Assembly (NCBI GenBank): GCA_024234055.1
Contig: JACKOW010000002.1
Coordinates: 1 to 64,000 of the forward strand
Length of the DNA stretch: 64,000 nucleotides
Direction: 5' to 3'
Origin: Rhodanobacteraceae bacterium
GTDB taxonomy: Bacteria > Pseudomonadota > Gammaproteobacteria > Xanthomonadales > SZUA-5
Part shown: positions 8,856-17,363 of the stretch, piece after piece
Numbering within the stretch: the first letter of the stretch is position 1
How the letters are laid out: every line of letters begins with the position of its first letter
Notes under the pieces: model-generated
What the model was told of the DNA's origin: nothing
Databases searched by the model: none
The model's input: only the letters and a program-made list of their open reading frames with translations
Translations under genes and position numbers: made by a program

Positions 8856-9623
8856 ATGCAACTCGATCAGGTCAAGGCCGCCATCACTGGCGGCGCCTCG
8901 GGACTGGGCCTTGCGGTGGCCGAGCGCTTGATCCGGGAGGGTGCCAGCGTCGCCCTTCTTGATGTGCAGGACGACAAGGGCGCTGCTGCCGTAGCGCAAC
9001 TGGGCGCGAGAGCCCGCTATTTCCGCACCGACGTGACCAACGAAGACGGCGTGACCGGCAGCCTCAAGGCCGCCTCCATCGTCATCGGCGGCATCAACGC
9101 CGTGATCAACTGCGCCGGCGTGCTCGGCGCCGGTCGCGTGCTTGGCAAGCAGGGCCCGATGCCGCTGGCTCAGTTCGAGAGCACCATCCGCGTCAATCTG
9201 GTCGGCAGCTTCAATGTCGCCAAGGCCGGCGCGCAGATCATGCAGAACAACGCCGCCGGCGACGACGGCGAGCGCGGCGTGATCATCAACACCGCCTCGG
9301 TCGCTGCCTTCGAAGGCCAGATCGGCCAGGCCGCCTATTCCGCCAGCAAGGGCGGCATCGTCGGCATGACCCTGCCGATGGCCCGCGAGCTGTCGCGCTT
9401 CGGCATCCGCGTCATGACCATCGCCCCCGGCATCTTCATGACCCCGATGGCCGGCGGCATGCCCGATGAGGTCAAGGCCAGCCTCGAAGCCATGGTGCCC
9501 TTTCCCTCACGCCTGGGCGAACCCGCCGAATTCGCCGACGCCGTGTGTTTCATCCTCCAGAATCGCTACATGAATGGCACCACGCTCAGGCTGGACGGGG
9601 CGGTGAGGATGCAGCCCAAGTAG
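8856..9623 (+). CDS. Short-chain dehydrogenase/reductase, 3-hydroxyacyl-CoA dehydrogenase type II-like
   Basis: A 255-aa cytoplasmic NAD(P)-dependent oxidoreductase. SDR motifs are complete: cofactor loop TGGASGLG, DVTNEDGV, NCAGVLG, the catalytic Ser in INTASVAAFEGQ, catalytic YSASK (Tyr and Lys), and PGIFMTPM. The long insert between NCAG and the active site, plus GQIGQAAYSASKGG, resembles 3-hydroxy-2-methylbutyryl/3-hydroxyacyl-CoA dehydrogenases (HSD17B10 type) of fatty acid and isoleucine breakdown; that subfamily call is inference. I chose the ATG at 8856 (GGAG upstream; homology starts at residue 2), not the longer frame from 8790. Confidence 0.88.
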   Translation: MQLDQVKAAITGGASGLGLAVAERLIREGASVALLDVQDDKGAAAVAQLGARARYFRTDVTNEDGVTGSLKAASIVIGGINAVINCAGVLGAGRVLGKQGPMPLAQFESTIRVNLVGSFNVAKAGAQIMQNNAAGDDGERGVIINTASVAAFEGQIGQAAYSASKGGIVGMTLPMARELSRFGIRVMTIAPGIFMTPMAGGMPDEVKASLEAMVPFPSRLGEPAEFADAVCFILQNRYMNGTTLRLDGAVRMQPK

Positions 9624-9633
9624 CGGGAGAATG

Positions 9634-9861
9634 GTCAAACGTAAAATGTAAAACGTCAATTTGCCTTGGCGCGGCTGCCCAGCTCATGCTGCAGCCGATC
9701 ACGTCGAGGGCTAACCACCATGCACTGCGTCGTGATCTACCTTGGAAGCTCTAAACAAGTCGTCATTCCCGCGCCGGCGGGAATGACGACCTGTTTAGAG
9801 GATCCCCTAATGGCCTCAAGATGCCGTGCGGCAAATTGACGTTTCACGTTTTACGTTTGAC
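9634..9861. mobile_element. 228-bp MITE-like element with 32-bp inverted ends
   Basis: The left end (9634-9665, starting GTCAAACGTAAAATGTAAAA) and right end (9830-9861, ending CGTTTTACGTTTGAC) are inverted repeats matching at 30 of 32 positions. There is no coding capacity. A separate palindrome, CTAAACAAGTCGTCATTCCC against GGGAATGACGACCTGTTTAG (9751-9798), is nested inside. It resembles the widespread GTCATTCCCGC...GCGGGAATGAC intergenic repeats. The element fills most of the 311-bp gap before efpL. Confidence 0.75.
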
Positions 9862-9934
9862 TTGTCCGCCACTGCGCTCAGATTCCAACCACTGAACCCT
9901 TTCCAACCATCAAGACTCCACGCACCCAAACCCC

Positions 9935-10501
9935 ATGAAAGCCACCGACATCAAACGCGGCACCGTCGTTGAATACCAGGGCAAATACTGGTCCATCCGT
10001 GATGTGGAACGCAGCGCCCCGACCGGGCGTGGCGGCAACACGACCTTTCGCTTTGTCATGTACCAGGTCGGCACCGATATCAAGACCGATGTCAGCCTGC
10101 GCGCCGATGACGAGTTGACCGAAGCCGAGTTGCTGCGTCGCGACAGCACCTTCTCGTACATGGACGGCGACGACTACGTGTTCATGGACAACGAGGACTA
10201 CACCCAGTACACGCTGTCACCGGCGATGGTCGGCGACTTGCCGCTGTACTCGGCCGATGGCGCACTGGAAGGCGTGCAACTGCTGCTGATCGACGGCGAA
10301 CCGGTGGGCCTGAAGCTGCCGCCGTCGGTGGAGCTGGAAGTGGTCGACACCGCCCCCTACGTCAAGGGCGCCAGCGCCACCGGCCGGGCCAAGCCGGCCA
10401 AGCTCTCGACCGGGCTGGAAATCCACGTGCCGGAGTACATCGAGAACGGTACGCGGGTGAAGGTCAACACCGAAACCGGCGAGTTCAGCGGCCGGGCCTG
10501 A
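9935..10501 (+). CDS. efpL: Elongation factor P-like protein EfpL (YeiP)
   Basis: A 188-aa ribosome-binding translation factor of the EF-P family, which relieves stalling at proline-rich and some other motifs. Three beta-barrel domains are expected. The first domain starts MKATDIKRGTVVEYQGKYW, the KOW-like tip loop reads SAPTGRGGNTTF, and the C-terminal OB domain has KPAKLSTGLEIHVPEYIENG. The loop carries Arg at the tip where canonical EF-P has a modified Lys (PGKG), and domains 1-2 (YVFMDNEDYTQYTLSP) match YeiP, so I call EfpL rather than Efp. It is a single-gene unit between repeat-filled spacers. Confidence 0.9.
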   Translation: MKATDIKRGTVVEYQGKYWSIRDVERSAPTGRGGNTTFRFVMYQVGTDIKTDVSLRADDELTEAELLRRDSTFSYMDGDDYVFMDNEDYTQYTLSPAMVGDLPLYSADGALEGVQLLLIDGEPVGLKLPPSVELEVVDTAPYVKGASATGRAKPAKLSTGLEIHVPEYIENGTRVKVNTETGEFSGRA

Positions 10502-10885
10502 GGCTGGCCATTCGAGGTCTGCGCAGCGCCAGTTTGGCGTCAGCCCACACGCTATCAGACTCACGCAGCGGCTCGAACTGATATTGGGGCATTCCCCTGT
10601 CCCCCGATTTCGATCTTCGGCGTTAACCTTGAAGAGCCCAAAGTGTCGCCCCAGGGCAAGGCCTCTGCTGCCATGTACCGATACGCTATCGCTCTTGCGA
10701 ACCACCTGTGTCGGTCAGACACGCTCCTCGGGCCTTGCAGAAAGTGCTTGGATCGGAGCGGCTTTGAGGAGGGACGCGCGCCTGCGCGGCCGCTCTCGAT
10801 CTCCACAGCGGACAGCGGCGCCGCAGCGCGGCGCCCTCCAAACCCATCGCCCAGGTTCTGCGCCCGCAAGACCAGGCGAGTCACC
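10502..10885. other. Spacer with a BIME, no gene
   Basis: This 384-bp gap holds the BIME at 10768-10839 and otherwise unremarkable sequence. A long open frame from 10643 runs into the next gene but shows no conserved N-terminal features, and the signal peptide begins only at 10886. Confidence 0.6.
10768..10839. repeat. GGAGGG...CCCTCC BIME, copy 1
   Basis: The terminal inverted GGAGGG/CCCTCC encloses two GC-rich hairpins (GACGCGCGCCTGCGCGGCC and GGCGCCGCAGCGCGGCGCC) in inverted arrangement. Further copies are at 12957-13029 and 15537-15611 plus a half copy to 15660. The flanking GGAGCGGCTTTGAG is also shared with copy 2. Confidence 0.75.
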
Positions 10886-11812
10886 ATGGACATATCCGTG
10901 CGACTGACCTGGGTTCTGATCGCCACGCTCTGCCTGACCCACCTGAACGCAACAGCCCAGACCCTGCCGCCACATCCACCCCTGCGCATTCTGATCCTCA
11001 GCGATGAAGTCAATCCGCACGGGCTGACCCCAGCGCAATTGACTCAACCTGGAGAAATCTCGGCAGCGCTGGCCAGCGCGCCCACGCTGAATCTAGACAG
11101 CGGCCCCGAAGCGCTGCTGGAACTGCCCACCAACAGCATCGAACAGGCGACCAGCCGCTTGCTGCGAGCCGTCGATGACCCGCTGGCCTACGATGTGCTG
11201 ATCTATTTCTCGCATCGCATTCCCGACGACGGCAACAACGTCGTGGCGCGCCAGGAAGCCTTCGTGGCAGCCGTGCAGCAATTTCTGCAGCAGGGCGGCG
11301 GCGTGGTTTCCTTCCACCATGGCATCTATCTGCTGCCCGGCAAGGAATCCATGCAAGCACTGCTCGGTGCGCAGGCCAGCGGCGCGGTGTTCTGGAACAC
11401 CACCGAGGGACAGAACATCATCAACGTCGGTGCTGAGCATTTCGTCAGCAGCAATGGCATCAGCTATCCCGACGTGCAGTCCTATGCGGATCCGGCCAAT
11501 GGCGTCGCTGCAGGCAACTACCCGGCCTTCAACAACAGCCCGGACGAACGCTACCCGACCATGGCCCGCCTGCCAGTCGGCGGATTCTTCCAGCCGCTAT
11601 TCGCCAGCAACTACACCCAGAACGGCAGCCAACACCTGCTCGGCTACCAGCTGCGCCAGCCCGACTGGCAGGGCGTGGTCATCGTCTACCAACCCGGCGA
11701 GTACCAACCCAATGCACTCGGGCCCGGCAACAACTTCCAGATCCTGCTGAACGCCATCCATTACAGCGCGGGCTTTGCCCGCTGGCCGGTGTTTGCGAGT
11801 GGGTTTGAATAG
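10886..11812 (+). CDS. Exported ThuA-like protein with C-terminal GFE tail
   Basis: A 308-aa protein with a cleavable signal peptide (residues 1-24: short basic N-terminus, hydrophobic core, ATAQ). The mature part resembles the ThuA/glutamine-amidotransferase-like fold: LRILILSDEVNPHG, then YDVLIYFSHR, GGGVVSFHHGIYLLPG and late HLLGYQLRQPDWQGVVIVYQPGEY. ThuA domains are linked to sugar metabolism and appear in secreted glycoside-acting proteins; no substrate can be assigned. The C-terminus reads PVFASGFE, a tail shared in type with three other exported proteins in the window. The start was chosen at the ATG 10886 because the signal peptide begins there. Confidence 0.7.
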   Translation: MDISVRLTWVLIATLCLTHLNATAQTLPPHPPLRILILSDEVNPHGLTPAQLTQPGEISAALASAPTLNLDSGPEALLELPTNSIEQATSRLLRAVDDPLAYDVLIYFSHRIPDDGNNVVARQEAFVAAVQQFLQQGGGVVSFHHGIYLLPGKESMQALLGAQASGAVFWNTTEGQNIINVGAEHFVSSNGISYPDVQSYADPANGVAAGNYPAFNNSPDERYPTMARLPVGGFFQPLFASNYTQNGSQHLLGYQLRQPDWQGVVIVYQPGEYQPNALGPGNNFQILLNAIHYSAGFARWPVFASGFE

Positions 11813-11828
11813 CGGAGGAGAGCATTTT

Positions 11829-12014
11829 GTCCGCAAAGGACGCAAAGAAGAGCAAGATTGATCACGAGACACTCGCCCATGGCGTACAACGCCAAGCGCT
11901 GAGATTTTGTCGTCGCTTCCAACGCTCCCATTGTGGCTTGCAGAGCAATATCGCCAACCCTCTCCGAGCAAAAGAATCAACGCTCTTCTTCGCGTCCTTT
12001 GCGTCCTTTGCGGA
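11829..12014. repeat. Inverted repeat of the CCGCAAAGGACGCAAAG family, copy B
   Basis: The left arm GTCCGCAAAGGACGCAAAG followed by AAGAGC (from 11829) and the right arm from GCTCTTCTTCGCGTCCTTTG to GCGGAC (11982-12014) are inverted repeats of about 25-33 bp separated by about 130 bp. They lie between the ThuA-like gene and thyA, which converge here. Confidence 0.75.
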
Positions 12015-12043
12015 CCAATGCTCTTGGCAACCCGTGCCTCGAA

Positions 12044-12071
12044 GTCGGTCGCGACACAAGGTCGCTCCTAC
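12044..12071 (-). repeat. GTAGGAGCGACC REP overlapping the thyA stop codon
   Basis: On the minus strand the REP reads GTAGGAGCGACCTTGTGTCG then CGACC. The TAG of its GTAG head (12068-12070) is the thyA stop codon. Related REPs are at 21481-21504, 21721-21745 and 33848-33921. Confidence 0.8.
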
Positions 12072-12862
12072 ACGGCGATCGGCGCCTTGATGGCCGGGTG
12101 CGATTGGTAGCCGATGATCTCGATGTCGTCGAAGCGGAAGTCTTCCAGCTGCCGCCGCTCCGGGTTCAGGCGCAGCTGCGGCAGCGCGTAGGGCTCGCGT
12201 GTGAGCTGCAGCTCGGCTTGTTCCAGATGATTGAGATAGAGATGCGCGTCGCCGAGCGTGTGCACGAAGTCGCCCGGGGCCAGATCACAGACCTGGGCGA
12301 CCATTGCCGTCAGCAGCGCGTAGGACGCAATGTTGAAGGGTACGCCCAGAAACACATCGGCGCTGCGCTGGTAGAGCTGGCAGGACAGGCGCCCGTCCGC
12401 CACATAGAACTGGAACAGCGCGTGGCAGGGCGCCAGCGCCATCGCTGGCAGATCGGCCGGATTCCAGGCGCTGACCAGCAATCGGCGCGAATCGGGATTG
12501 CTGCGGATCTGGCCGATGATCTGGCCCAGCTGATCGATGGACTGCCCGCCCGGCGCCGCCCACGAGCGCCACTGCTTGCCGTAGACCGGGCCGAGATTGC
12601 CATCGGCATCGGCCCATTCGTCCCAGATACTCACACCGTTCTGGTGCAGATAGCCGACATTGGTGTCGCCGGCGATGAACCACAGCAATTCGTGAATGAT
12701 CGACTTCAGATGCAGTTTCTTGGTGGTGACCAGCGGAAAGCCCTCCGCCAGATCGAAACGCATCTGGTACCCGAACACCGAACGCGTGCCGGTGCCGGTG
12801 CGGTCGGTTTTGACCGTACCGTTCTCAAGGATGTGGCGGAGGAGTTGGTGGTATTGGTTCAT
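12068..12862 (-). CDS. thyA: Thymidylate synthase
   Basis: A 264-aa cytoplasmic enzyme converting dUMP to dTMP with methylenetetrahydrofolate. Signatures are complete: DRTGTGTRSVFGYQMRFDL near the N-terminus, LHLKSIIHELLWFIAGDTN, the catalytic Cys in LAPCHALFQFYV, QRSADVFLGVPFNIASYALL and HLYLNHLEQ. The length equals that of E. coli ThyA. It lies downstream of lgt on the same strand, as in many gammaproteobacteria, but here the two genes are separated by 288 bp of repeats. A TTTTCC-type polypyrimidine tract precedes the start, and the stop codon is provided by a REP. Confidence 0.98.
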   Translation of the reverse strand: MNQYHQLLRHILENGTVKTDRTGTGTRSVFGYQMRFDLAEGFPLVTTKKLHLKSIIHELLWFIAGDTNVGYLHQNGVSIWDEWADADGNLGPVYGKQWRSWAAPGGQSIDQLGQIIGQIRSNPDSRRLLVSAWNPADLPAMALAPCHALFQFYVADGRLSCQLYQRSADVFLGVPFNIASYALLTAMVAQVCDLAPGDFVHTLGDAHLYLNHLEQAELQLTREPYALPQLRLNPERRQLEDFRFDDIEIIGYQSHPAIKAPIAV

Positions 12863-12869
12863 CGAAGGC

Positions 12870-13187
12870 TGGAAAAAGGAAAAGGGAAGAAGGAAATAGG
12901 GAAAGCACGGGGCTCAAGGGTCCATGAACGACCTGGCTGGCACGGAGCGGCCTTGAGGAGGGACGCGCGCCTGCGCGGCCGCTCTTGATCTCTCGGAAAG
13001 CGAAGCGGCGCCGCAGCGCGGCGCCCTCCACAGCAGCGGCAAGAAGAACCCGCAATGACGCCGGGGCTAGTGACCCGCATGCAATGTGGCGCTGACACCC
13101 CAGCGGGAACCCGGAAATCCGCACTGACAGCAGCGGTTCCTGCTCCGCCCCTACCCTTTTCCATTTTCCTTTTCCCCTTTTCCCGCT
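12870..13187. repeat. Repeat block between lgt and thyA with inverted GGAAAA-type ends
   Basis: A purine tract (GGAAAAAGGAAAAGGGAAG, from about 12873) and the inverted pyrimidine tract (CCCTTTTCCATTTTCC, 13152-13187) flank a GGAGGG BIME (12957-13029). The block looks like a compound insertion. Its right end is read as the last codons of lgt. Confidence 0.65.
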
Positions 13188-14026
13188 CCTGCGCCGAACT
13201 TCGGCCACAGCAGCAGAACCACGCCCAACAAGACCATCGGCAGAGACAGCACCTGGCCCATGGTCAGCCAGCCCCAGGCCAGATAGCCAATGTTGGCGTC
13301 GGGCTCGCGTACGAATTCCACCGCGATGCGGCCAACGCCATAGACGATCAGGAACACACCGGAAGTGGCCATCAGCGGCCGCGGCTTGCGCGAAAACCAC
13401 CAGACGATGGCGAACAGCACGACGCCTTCCCAGAAGGCCTGATAGAGCTGCGAGGGATGCCGTGCCTCACCCAGCAACTGCCCCTGGGCCACCAGCGACT
13501 GGATCTGCTCCACGGTGTACGGCCCGCCCGGCAGGGCATGGGGAAAGATCACGCCCCAGGGCAGATCGGTCTTGTGCCCCCACAGTTCACCGCCGATGAA
13601 GTTGCCCACCCGGCCCAGACCCAGACCGATGGGTACCATCGGGGCGATGAAATCGTAAAGCCCGAAGATGGCGTGACCGTGCTTGCGCGCGTACCAGCCG
13701 AGCGCCACCAGCACGCCGAGCAGACCGCCGTGAAAGCTCATGCCGCCTTCCCACACGCGCACCAGCATCAACGGATCGGCCAGGAATTCATCGAAGTGAT
13801 AGAACACCACCGATCCCAGGCGACCGCCGATGATGACGCCGAGCATGCCGTAAAAGATGATGTCCTCGATCTGCTCCGGCTTGAAACCGCGCCAACTCTC
13901 GGCCGCGCGCCGGCGCGCCAGCAGGAAGGCGGCAATGCCACCCGCCAGGTACATCAACCCGTACCAGCGGATCGCCAGCGGCCCGAGCTGCAAGGCAACG
14001 GGATCAATATCGTGGATCAGGGGCAT
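13151..14026 (-). CDS. lgt: Phosphatidylglycerol-prolipoprotein diacylglyceryl transferase
   Basis: A 291-aa inner-membrane enzyme that attaches diacylglycerol to the lipobox cysteine of prolipoproteins, the first step of lipoprotein maturation. About seven hydrophobic segments are visible. The Lgt signature GLGLGRVGNFIGGELWG is present, along with IRWYGLMYLAGG, VWEGGMSFHGGLLG and RHPSQLYQAFWEG. The last residues (GAGAGKGEKENGKG) are encoded by the GGAAAA-type repeat at the gene end, so the natural C-terminus has probably been replaced by repeat-derived sequence. The window's lipoproteins (39237, 44318, 52259) are its likely substrates. Confidence 0.97.
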   Translation of the reverse strand: MPLIHDIDPVALQLGPLAIRWYGLMYLAGGIAAFLLARRRAAESWRGFKPEQIEDIIFYGMLGVIIGGRLGSVVFYHFDEFLADPLMLVRVWEGGMSFHGGLLGVLVALGWYARKHGHAIFGLYDFIAPMVPIGLGLGRVGNFIGGELWGHKTDLPWGVIFPHALPGGPYTVEQIQSLVAQGQLLGEARHPSQLYQAFWEGVVLFAIVWWFSRKPRPLMATSGVFLIVYGVGRIAVEFVREPDANIGYLAWGWLTMGQVLSLPMVLLGVVLLLWPKFGAGAGKGEKENGKG

Positions 14027-14183
14027 CGATGGGTCAGCAGGGCAAAGGGATCAAGGCCGGATCATAGGCGATGCAACAGGATTTCATGCGCATCGCAGAC
14101 CACGCGACCACCGTGGAGTCACTCGCAAAAACCCGATCACACCGCCAGATTGCCTGCAGAAGCAGGAGGCAAAGAACACGAAC

Positions 14184-15377
14184 TCAAGGCCTACGCACTT
14201 CCGCCAGGAACCCTTTCAGGTATTCAGTTTCGGGCATGCCCGGATGGATCGGGTGATCGGCCGATTGCGCCAGGCGCTTGAGCACGCGCAGACGCAGGCC
14301 AAGGGCGCAGGCGGCGCGGTTCAGGGCATCAAGCAGGGCATCAGCACTGAAGTGATGTGAGCATGAGCAACTGACAATCAAGCCGCCGTCGGCGACCAGC
14401 TTCAGCGCGGCTTCGTTGATACGCCGGTAGGCCAAAGTGCCGGCCTCGGCATCCTTCTTGCGCTTGATGAAGGCCGGAGGATCCACCACGACGACATCGA
14501 AGCGTTCGCCGGCATCCCGCAACTGCCGGCAAGCGTCGAAGGCATCCACGTCCAGCACCGACACCCGCTCACCCACGCCACTGGCATGGGCATTGCGTTG
14601 CACCGCTTCCAGCGCAGCGCTGGAACTGTCGACGCACAGGGCCGAACTCGCGCCGTGCACGGCGCTGCAGACCCCCCAGCCGCCGCCATAGCTGAAAAGG
14701 TCCAGCACGCGCGCACCCGCCACAAAGGGCATCAGTGCGGCGCGGTTGTCGCGCTGGTCATAGAACCAACCGGTCTTCTGACCGGACACCGGCGAGATAC
14801 CGAAGCGCGCGCCGTTCTCGTCGATCCAGATCGGCTCTGACACCTCGCCGAAAGCCACCTGGACCTCGCGCGGCAGGCCTTCCAGCTCGCGCCCGGCGGC
14901 ATCGTTGCGCCACACCAGCGCGTCAATGCCCTCGATCCGGCGCAGCTCGTCCGCGATCTGGTCTGCCCAAGCGGCCATGCCCGCGGTACCCAGCTGCGCC
15001 GACAGCAGCGGCCCATAGCGATCGACCACCAGGCCCGGCAAGCCGTCGCTTTCACCAAAGATCAGCCGACCGGCACGAGCGACACCGAGGCGCTGGCGCA
15101 AGGCCAACGCCGACCGGATGCGTTGTTGCAGCCATCCACGCACGTCAAATCCATCCGAGGGCGTCTGCAGCAATCGACCGGCGATCAGCACATTGGGGTT
15201 GACGTAGGCCGCGCCCAGACTGCGACCCTTGGCCGTGATCAGCTCGACCAATTGTCCGGCCTGCAAGCCCAGCGCGCCCAGTTTGCCTTCAAATTCATTG
15301 GCATAGACCCAGGAATGACCCAGGCGCAAACGCCGTTCAGCCTCAGGTTTCAGACGCAAGCTGCGCAGAGCGGACAT
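14184..15377 (-). CDS. rlmI: 23S rRNA (cytosine-1962-C5) methyltransferase RlmI-type
   Basis: A 397-aa class I SAM-dependent RNA methyltransferase. The N-terminal PUA domain (residues about 1-75: LRLKPEAERRLRLGHSWVY) binds RNA. It is followed by a central domain (GESDGLPGLVVDRYG), the RlmI hallmark SGQKTGWFYDQRDNR, motif I VLDLFSYGGGWG, the catalytic Pro-Pro segment VVVDPPAFIKRKK and the Cys segment LIVSCSCSHHFS. The length matches RlmI (396 aa). It lies upstream of lgt on the same strand with 157 bp between, so the two may be independent. Confidence 0.92.
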   Translation of the reverse strand: MSALRSLRLKPEAERRLRLGHSWVYANEFEGKLGALGLQAGQLVELITAKGRSLGAAYVNPNVLIAGRLLQTPSDGFDVRGWLQQRIRSALALRQRLGVARAGRLIFGESDGLPGLVVDRYGPLLSAQLGTAGMAAWADQIADELRRIEGIDALVWRNDAAGRELEGLPREVQVAFGEVSEPIWIDENGARFGISPVSGQKTGWFYDQRDNRAALMPFVAGARVLDLFSYGGGWGVCSAVHGASSALCVDSSSAALEAVQRNAHASGVGERVSVLDVDAFDACRQLRDAGERFDVVVVDPPAFIKRKKDAEAGTLAYRRINEAALKLVADGGLIVSCSCSHHFSADALLDALNRAACALGLRLRVLKRLAQSADHPIHPGMPETEYLKGFLAEVRRP

Positions 15378-15794
15378 GGGCTGGGCCTTGAGCGATGGGA
15401 AGACCCATCCTAGCTGGATGAGGTGGTGGGTGGGACTCGCGCGTCGTGAGGTAGCGCGGCTCCGGCGCGCGGCGGACCGTGTTGTGCGCCAGGGTCATTC
15501 GCGCCGGCGGCCGCGGCGTGACTGCACAGACTCCGAGGAGGGCCACGCGCCTGCGTGGCCGCTCTTGATTTTCGGCAACGGCAAGAGCGGCGCCGCAGCG
15601 CGGCACCCTCCAGAAAAGCAGACGCAACGGCGTGAGCGGCGCCGCAGCGCGGCGCCCTCCAGAACACCCGCACTGTCGGTTGCGACGGGACACTACAGCC
15701 CCCAGCGCGCGCTGCATACGTTTGCACGCACCGGCATGGCGCGCCCAGGCTTTTACACTCTCATGCAGTTGCCCGGAGTGCTGCGTACGCGACC
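15378..15794. repeat. Spacer with BIME copy 3 and an extra half copy
   Basis: No gene is visible. A GGAGGG BIME lies at 15537-15611, with an additional right half (GAGCGGCGCCGCAGCGCGGC to CCCTCC) at about 15634-15660. The remaining sequence between the divergent rlmI and glycosidase starts must hold both promoters, which I cannot locate. Confidence 0.7.
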
Positions 15795-17222
15795 ATGAAC
15801 ACGATCCTGATCAGACTGCTGGCGCTGTTCTGTGCGCTACTGGTGGTTCGCCCCGGCGACGCCGAGGTCATGTTGCACGCCTTCAACTGGCGTTATGCCG
15901 ATATGGCTGCACAGGCGCCGCTGATCAAGGCCCAGGGTTACGGCAGTGTGCTGGTATCGCCACCGCTCAGATCGGAAGGCAGTGCCTGGTGGGCGCGCTA
16001 CCAGCCGCAGGATTTTCGGCTGATCGACAACCCGCTCGGCAATACCGAAGACTTCCGCGCCATGTCCGAGCAACTGGCCGCCGTCGGGCTGCGCCTGTAC
16101 GCCGACATCGTCATCAACCACATGGCCAACGAGGCCGGGCAGCGACCGGATCTCGCCTATCCGGGTTCACGGGTACTGGCGATCTACGCCTCCAACCCGG
16201 CCTATTTCGAGCGCCAGCGCCTGTTCGGCAATCTCGCGCTCAATCTTTACTCGGGCAACGAGTTCCATGAAGCGCGCTGCATCCAGGACTACAACAATGT
16301 CTTCCAGGTGCAGAACTGGCGCTTGTGCGGCGGTGGCGGCGATCCCGGGCTGCCCGATCTCGGCGATGGCAATGTCGCGGTAGACGCTCAACGCAGCTAT
16401 CTGCAGGCGCTGAAGGCGCTGGGTGTCAGCGGCTTTCGCATCGATGCCGCCAAGCACATGAGCCTGAAGCAATTGGCTCGGATCTTCACCGCCGACATCA
16501 CTGACGGCATGCTGATCTTCGGCGAGCTGATCACCGGCGGCGGGGTCGGCAATATCGAATACGAACGCTTCCTGGCGCCGTGGCTGGCCCAGACCGGGCT
16601 CAGCGCCTACGACTTCCCTCTGCACGCCAGCCTGCGGCAGGGATTCGGTTTCGGCGGCGATCTGGCCGTTCTGGCCGATCCCGTGCGTGTCGGCCGAGCG
16701 CTGCCGGACGATCGAGCGATCACCTTCACGCTGACCCACGACATGCCCAACAACACCGGCTTTCGCGGCCTGCTGCTCGACCCGGTCGACGAAACCCTGG
16801 CCTATGCCTATCTGCTGGGACGGGCCGGCGGCATTCCCATGGTCTACAGCGATCACGACGAAAGCGGCGATGGCCGCTGGGTCGATGCCTACCGGCGCGC
16901 CGATCTCGCTGCCATGATCGAGTTTCACAACCGCAGTGCCGACAGCGATATGCACATGCTGGCATCGGGGCCCTGCTTCCTGTTGTTTCGCCGCGGGATC
17001 ATCGGTCTGGTCGGCATCAACAAATGCGGCAGCGCCATCGACGTCGATCTCGACCTTTCTGCCGAGAAACTCCTCGGGCAACGGGATTACCGCGACCTGC
17101 TGAGCGGACAGCTGCTGCGCATCGATCGTCCTGATTACCGCATCAACCTGCCGCCCCGCAGCGCACGCATGTGGATGCTCCAGGACGATCAGCTTCCCTG
17201 GCCCGCGGGTGTGGGCAAGTAA
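15795..17222 (+). CDS. Exported glycoside hydrolase family 13 protein (alpha-amylase type)
   Basis: A 475-aa secreted protein with a signal peptide (residues 1-23, ending near GDAE). The GH13 conserved regions are recognisable: region I ADIVINHMANEAG, region II GFRIDAAKHM (Asp nucleophile), region III LIFGELITGGG (Glu acid/base) and region IV FTLTHDMPNN (His-Asp). The catalytic triad is therefore intact. VMLHAFNWRYADM at the mature N-terminus is typical of alpha-amylases. It most likely hydrolyses alpha-1,4-glucans outside the cytoplasm; exact specificity is not readable. Confidence 0.88.
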   Translation: MNTILIRLLALFCALLVVRPGDAEVMLHAFNWRYADMAAQAPLIKAQGYGSVLVSPPLRSEGSAWWARYQPQDFRLIDNPLGNTEDFRAMSEQLAAVGLRLYADIVINHMANEAGQRPDLAYPGSRVLAIYASNPAYFERQRLFGNLALNLYSGNEFHEARCIQDYNNVFQVQNWRLCGGGGDPGLPDLGDGNVAVDAQRSYLQALKALGVSGFRIDAAKHMSLKQLARIFTADITDGMLIFGELITGGGVGNIEYERFLAPWLAQTGLSAYDFPLHASLRQGFGFGGDLAVLADPVRVGRALPDDRAITFTLTHDMPNNTGFRGLLLDPVDETLAYAYLLGRAGGIPMVYSDHDESGDGRWVDAYRRADLAAMIEFHNRSADSDMHMLASGPCFLLFRRGIIGLVGINKCGSAIDVDLDLSAEKLLGQRDYRDLLSGQLLRIDRPDYRINLPPRSARMWMLQDDQLPWPAGVGK

Positions 17223-17363
17223 TCCGAACCGCCCCCTCGGAGTCGGCTTGGAGACACATCGCAAGAACAGTGCCCGCTGGCAGGATGTGCCGACAACTTG
17301 CGCTGCATGCTGCTCGCAGCCTCGCCCCACAGCGCAGCTGGATCCACAATCGCTGCCCCTGGG

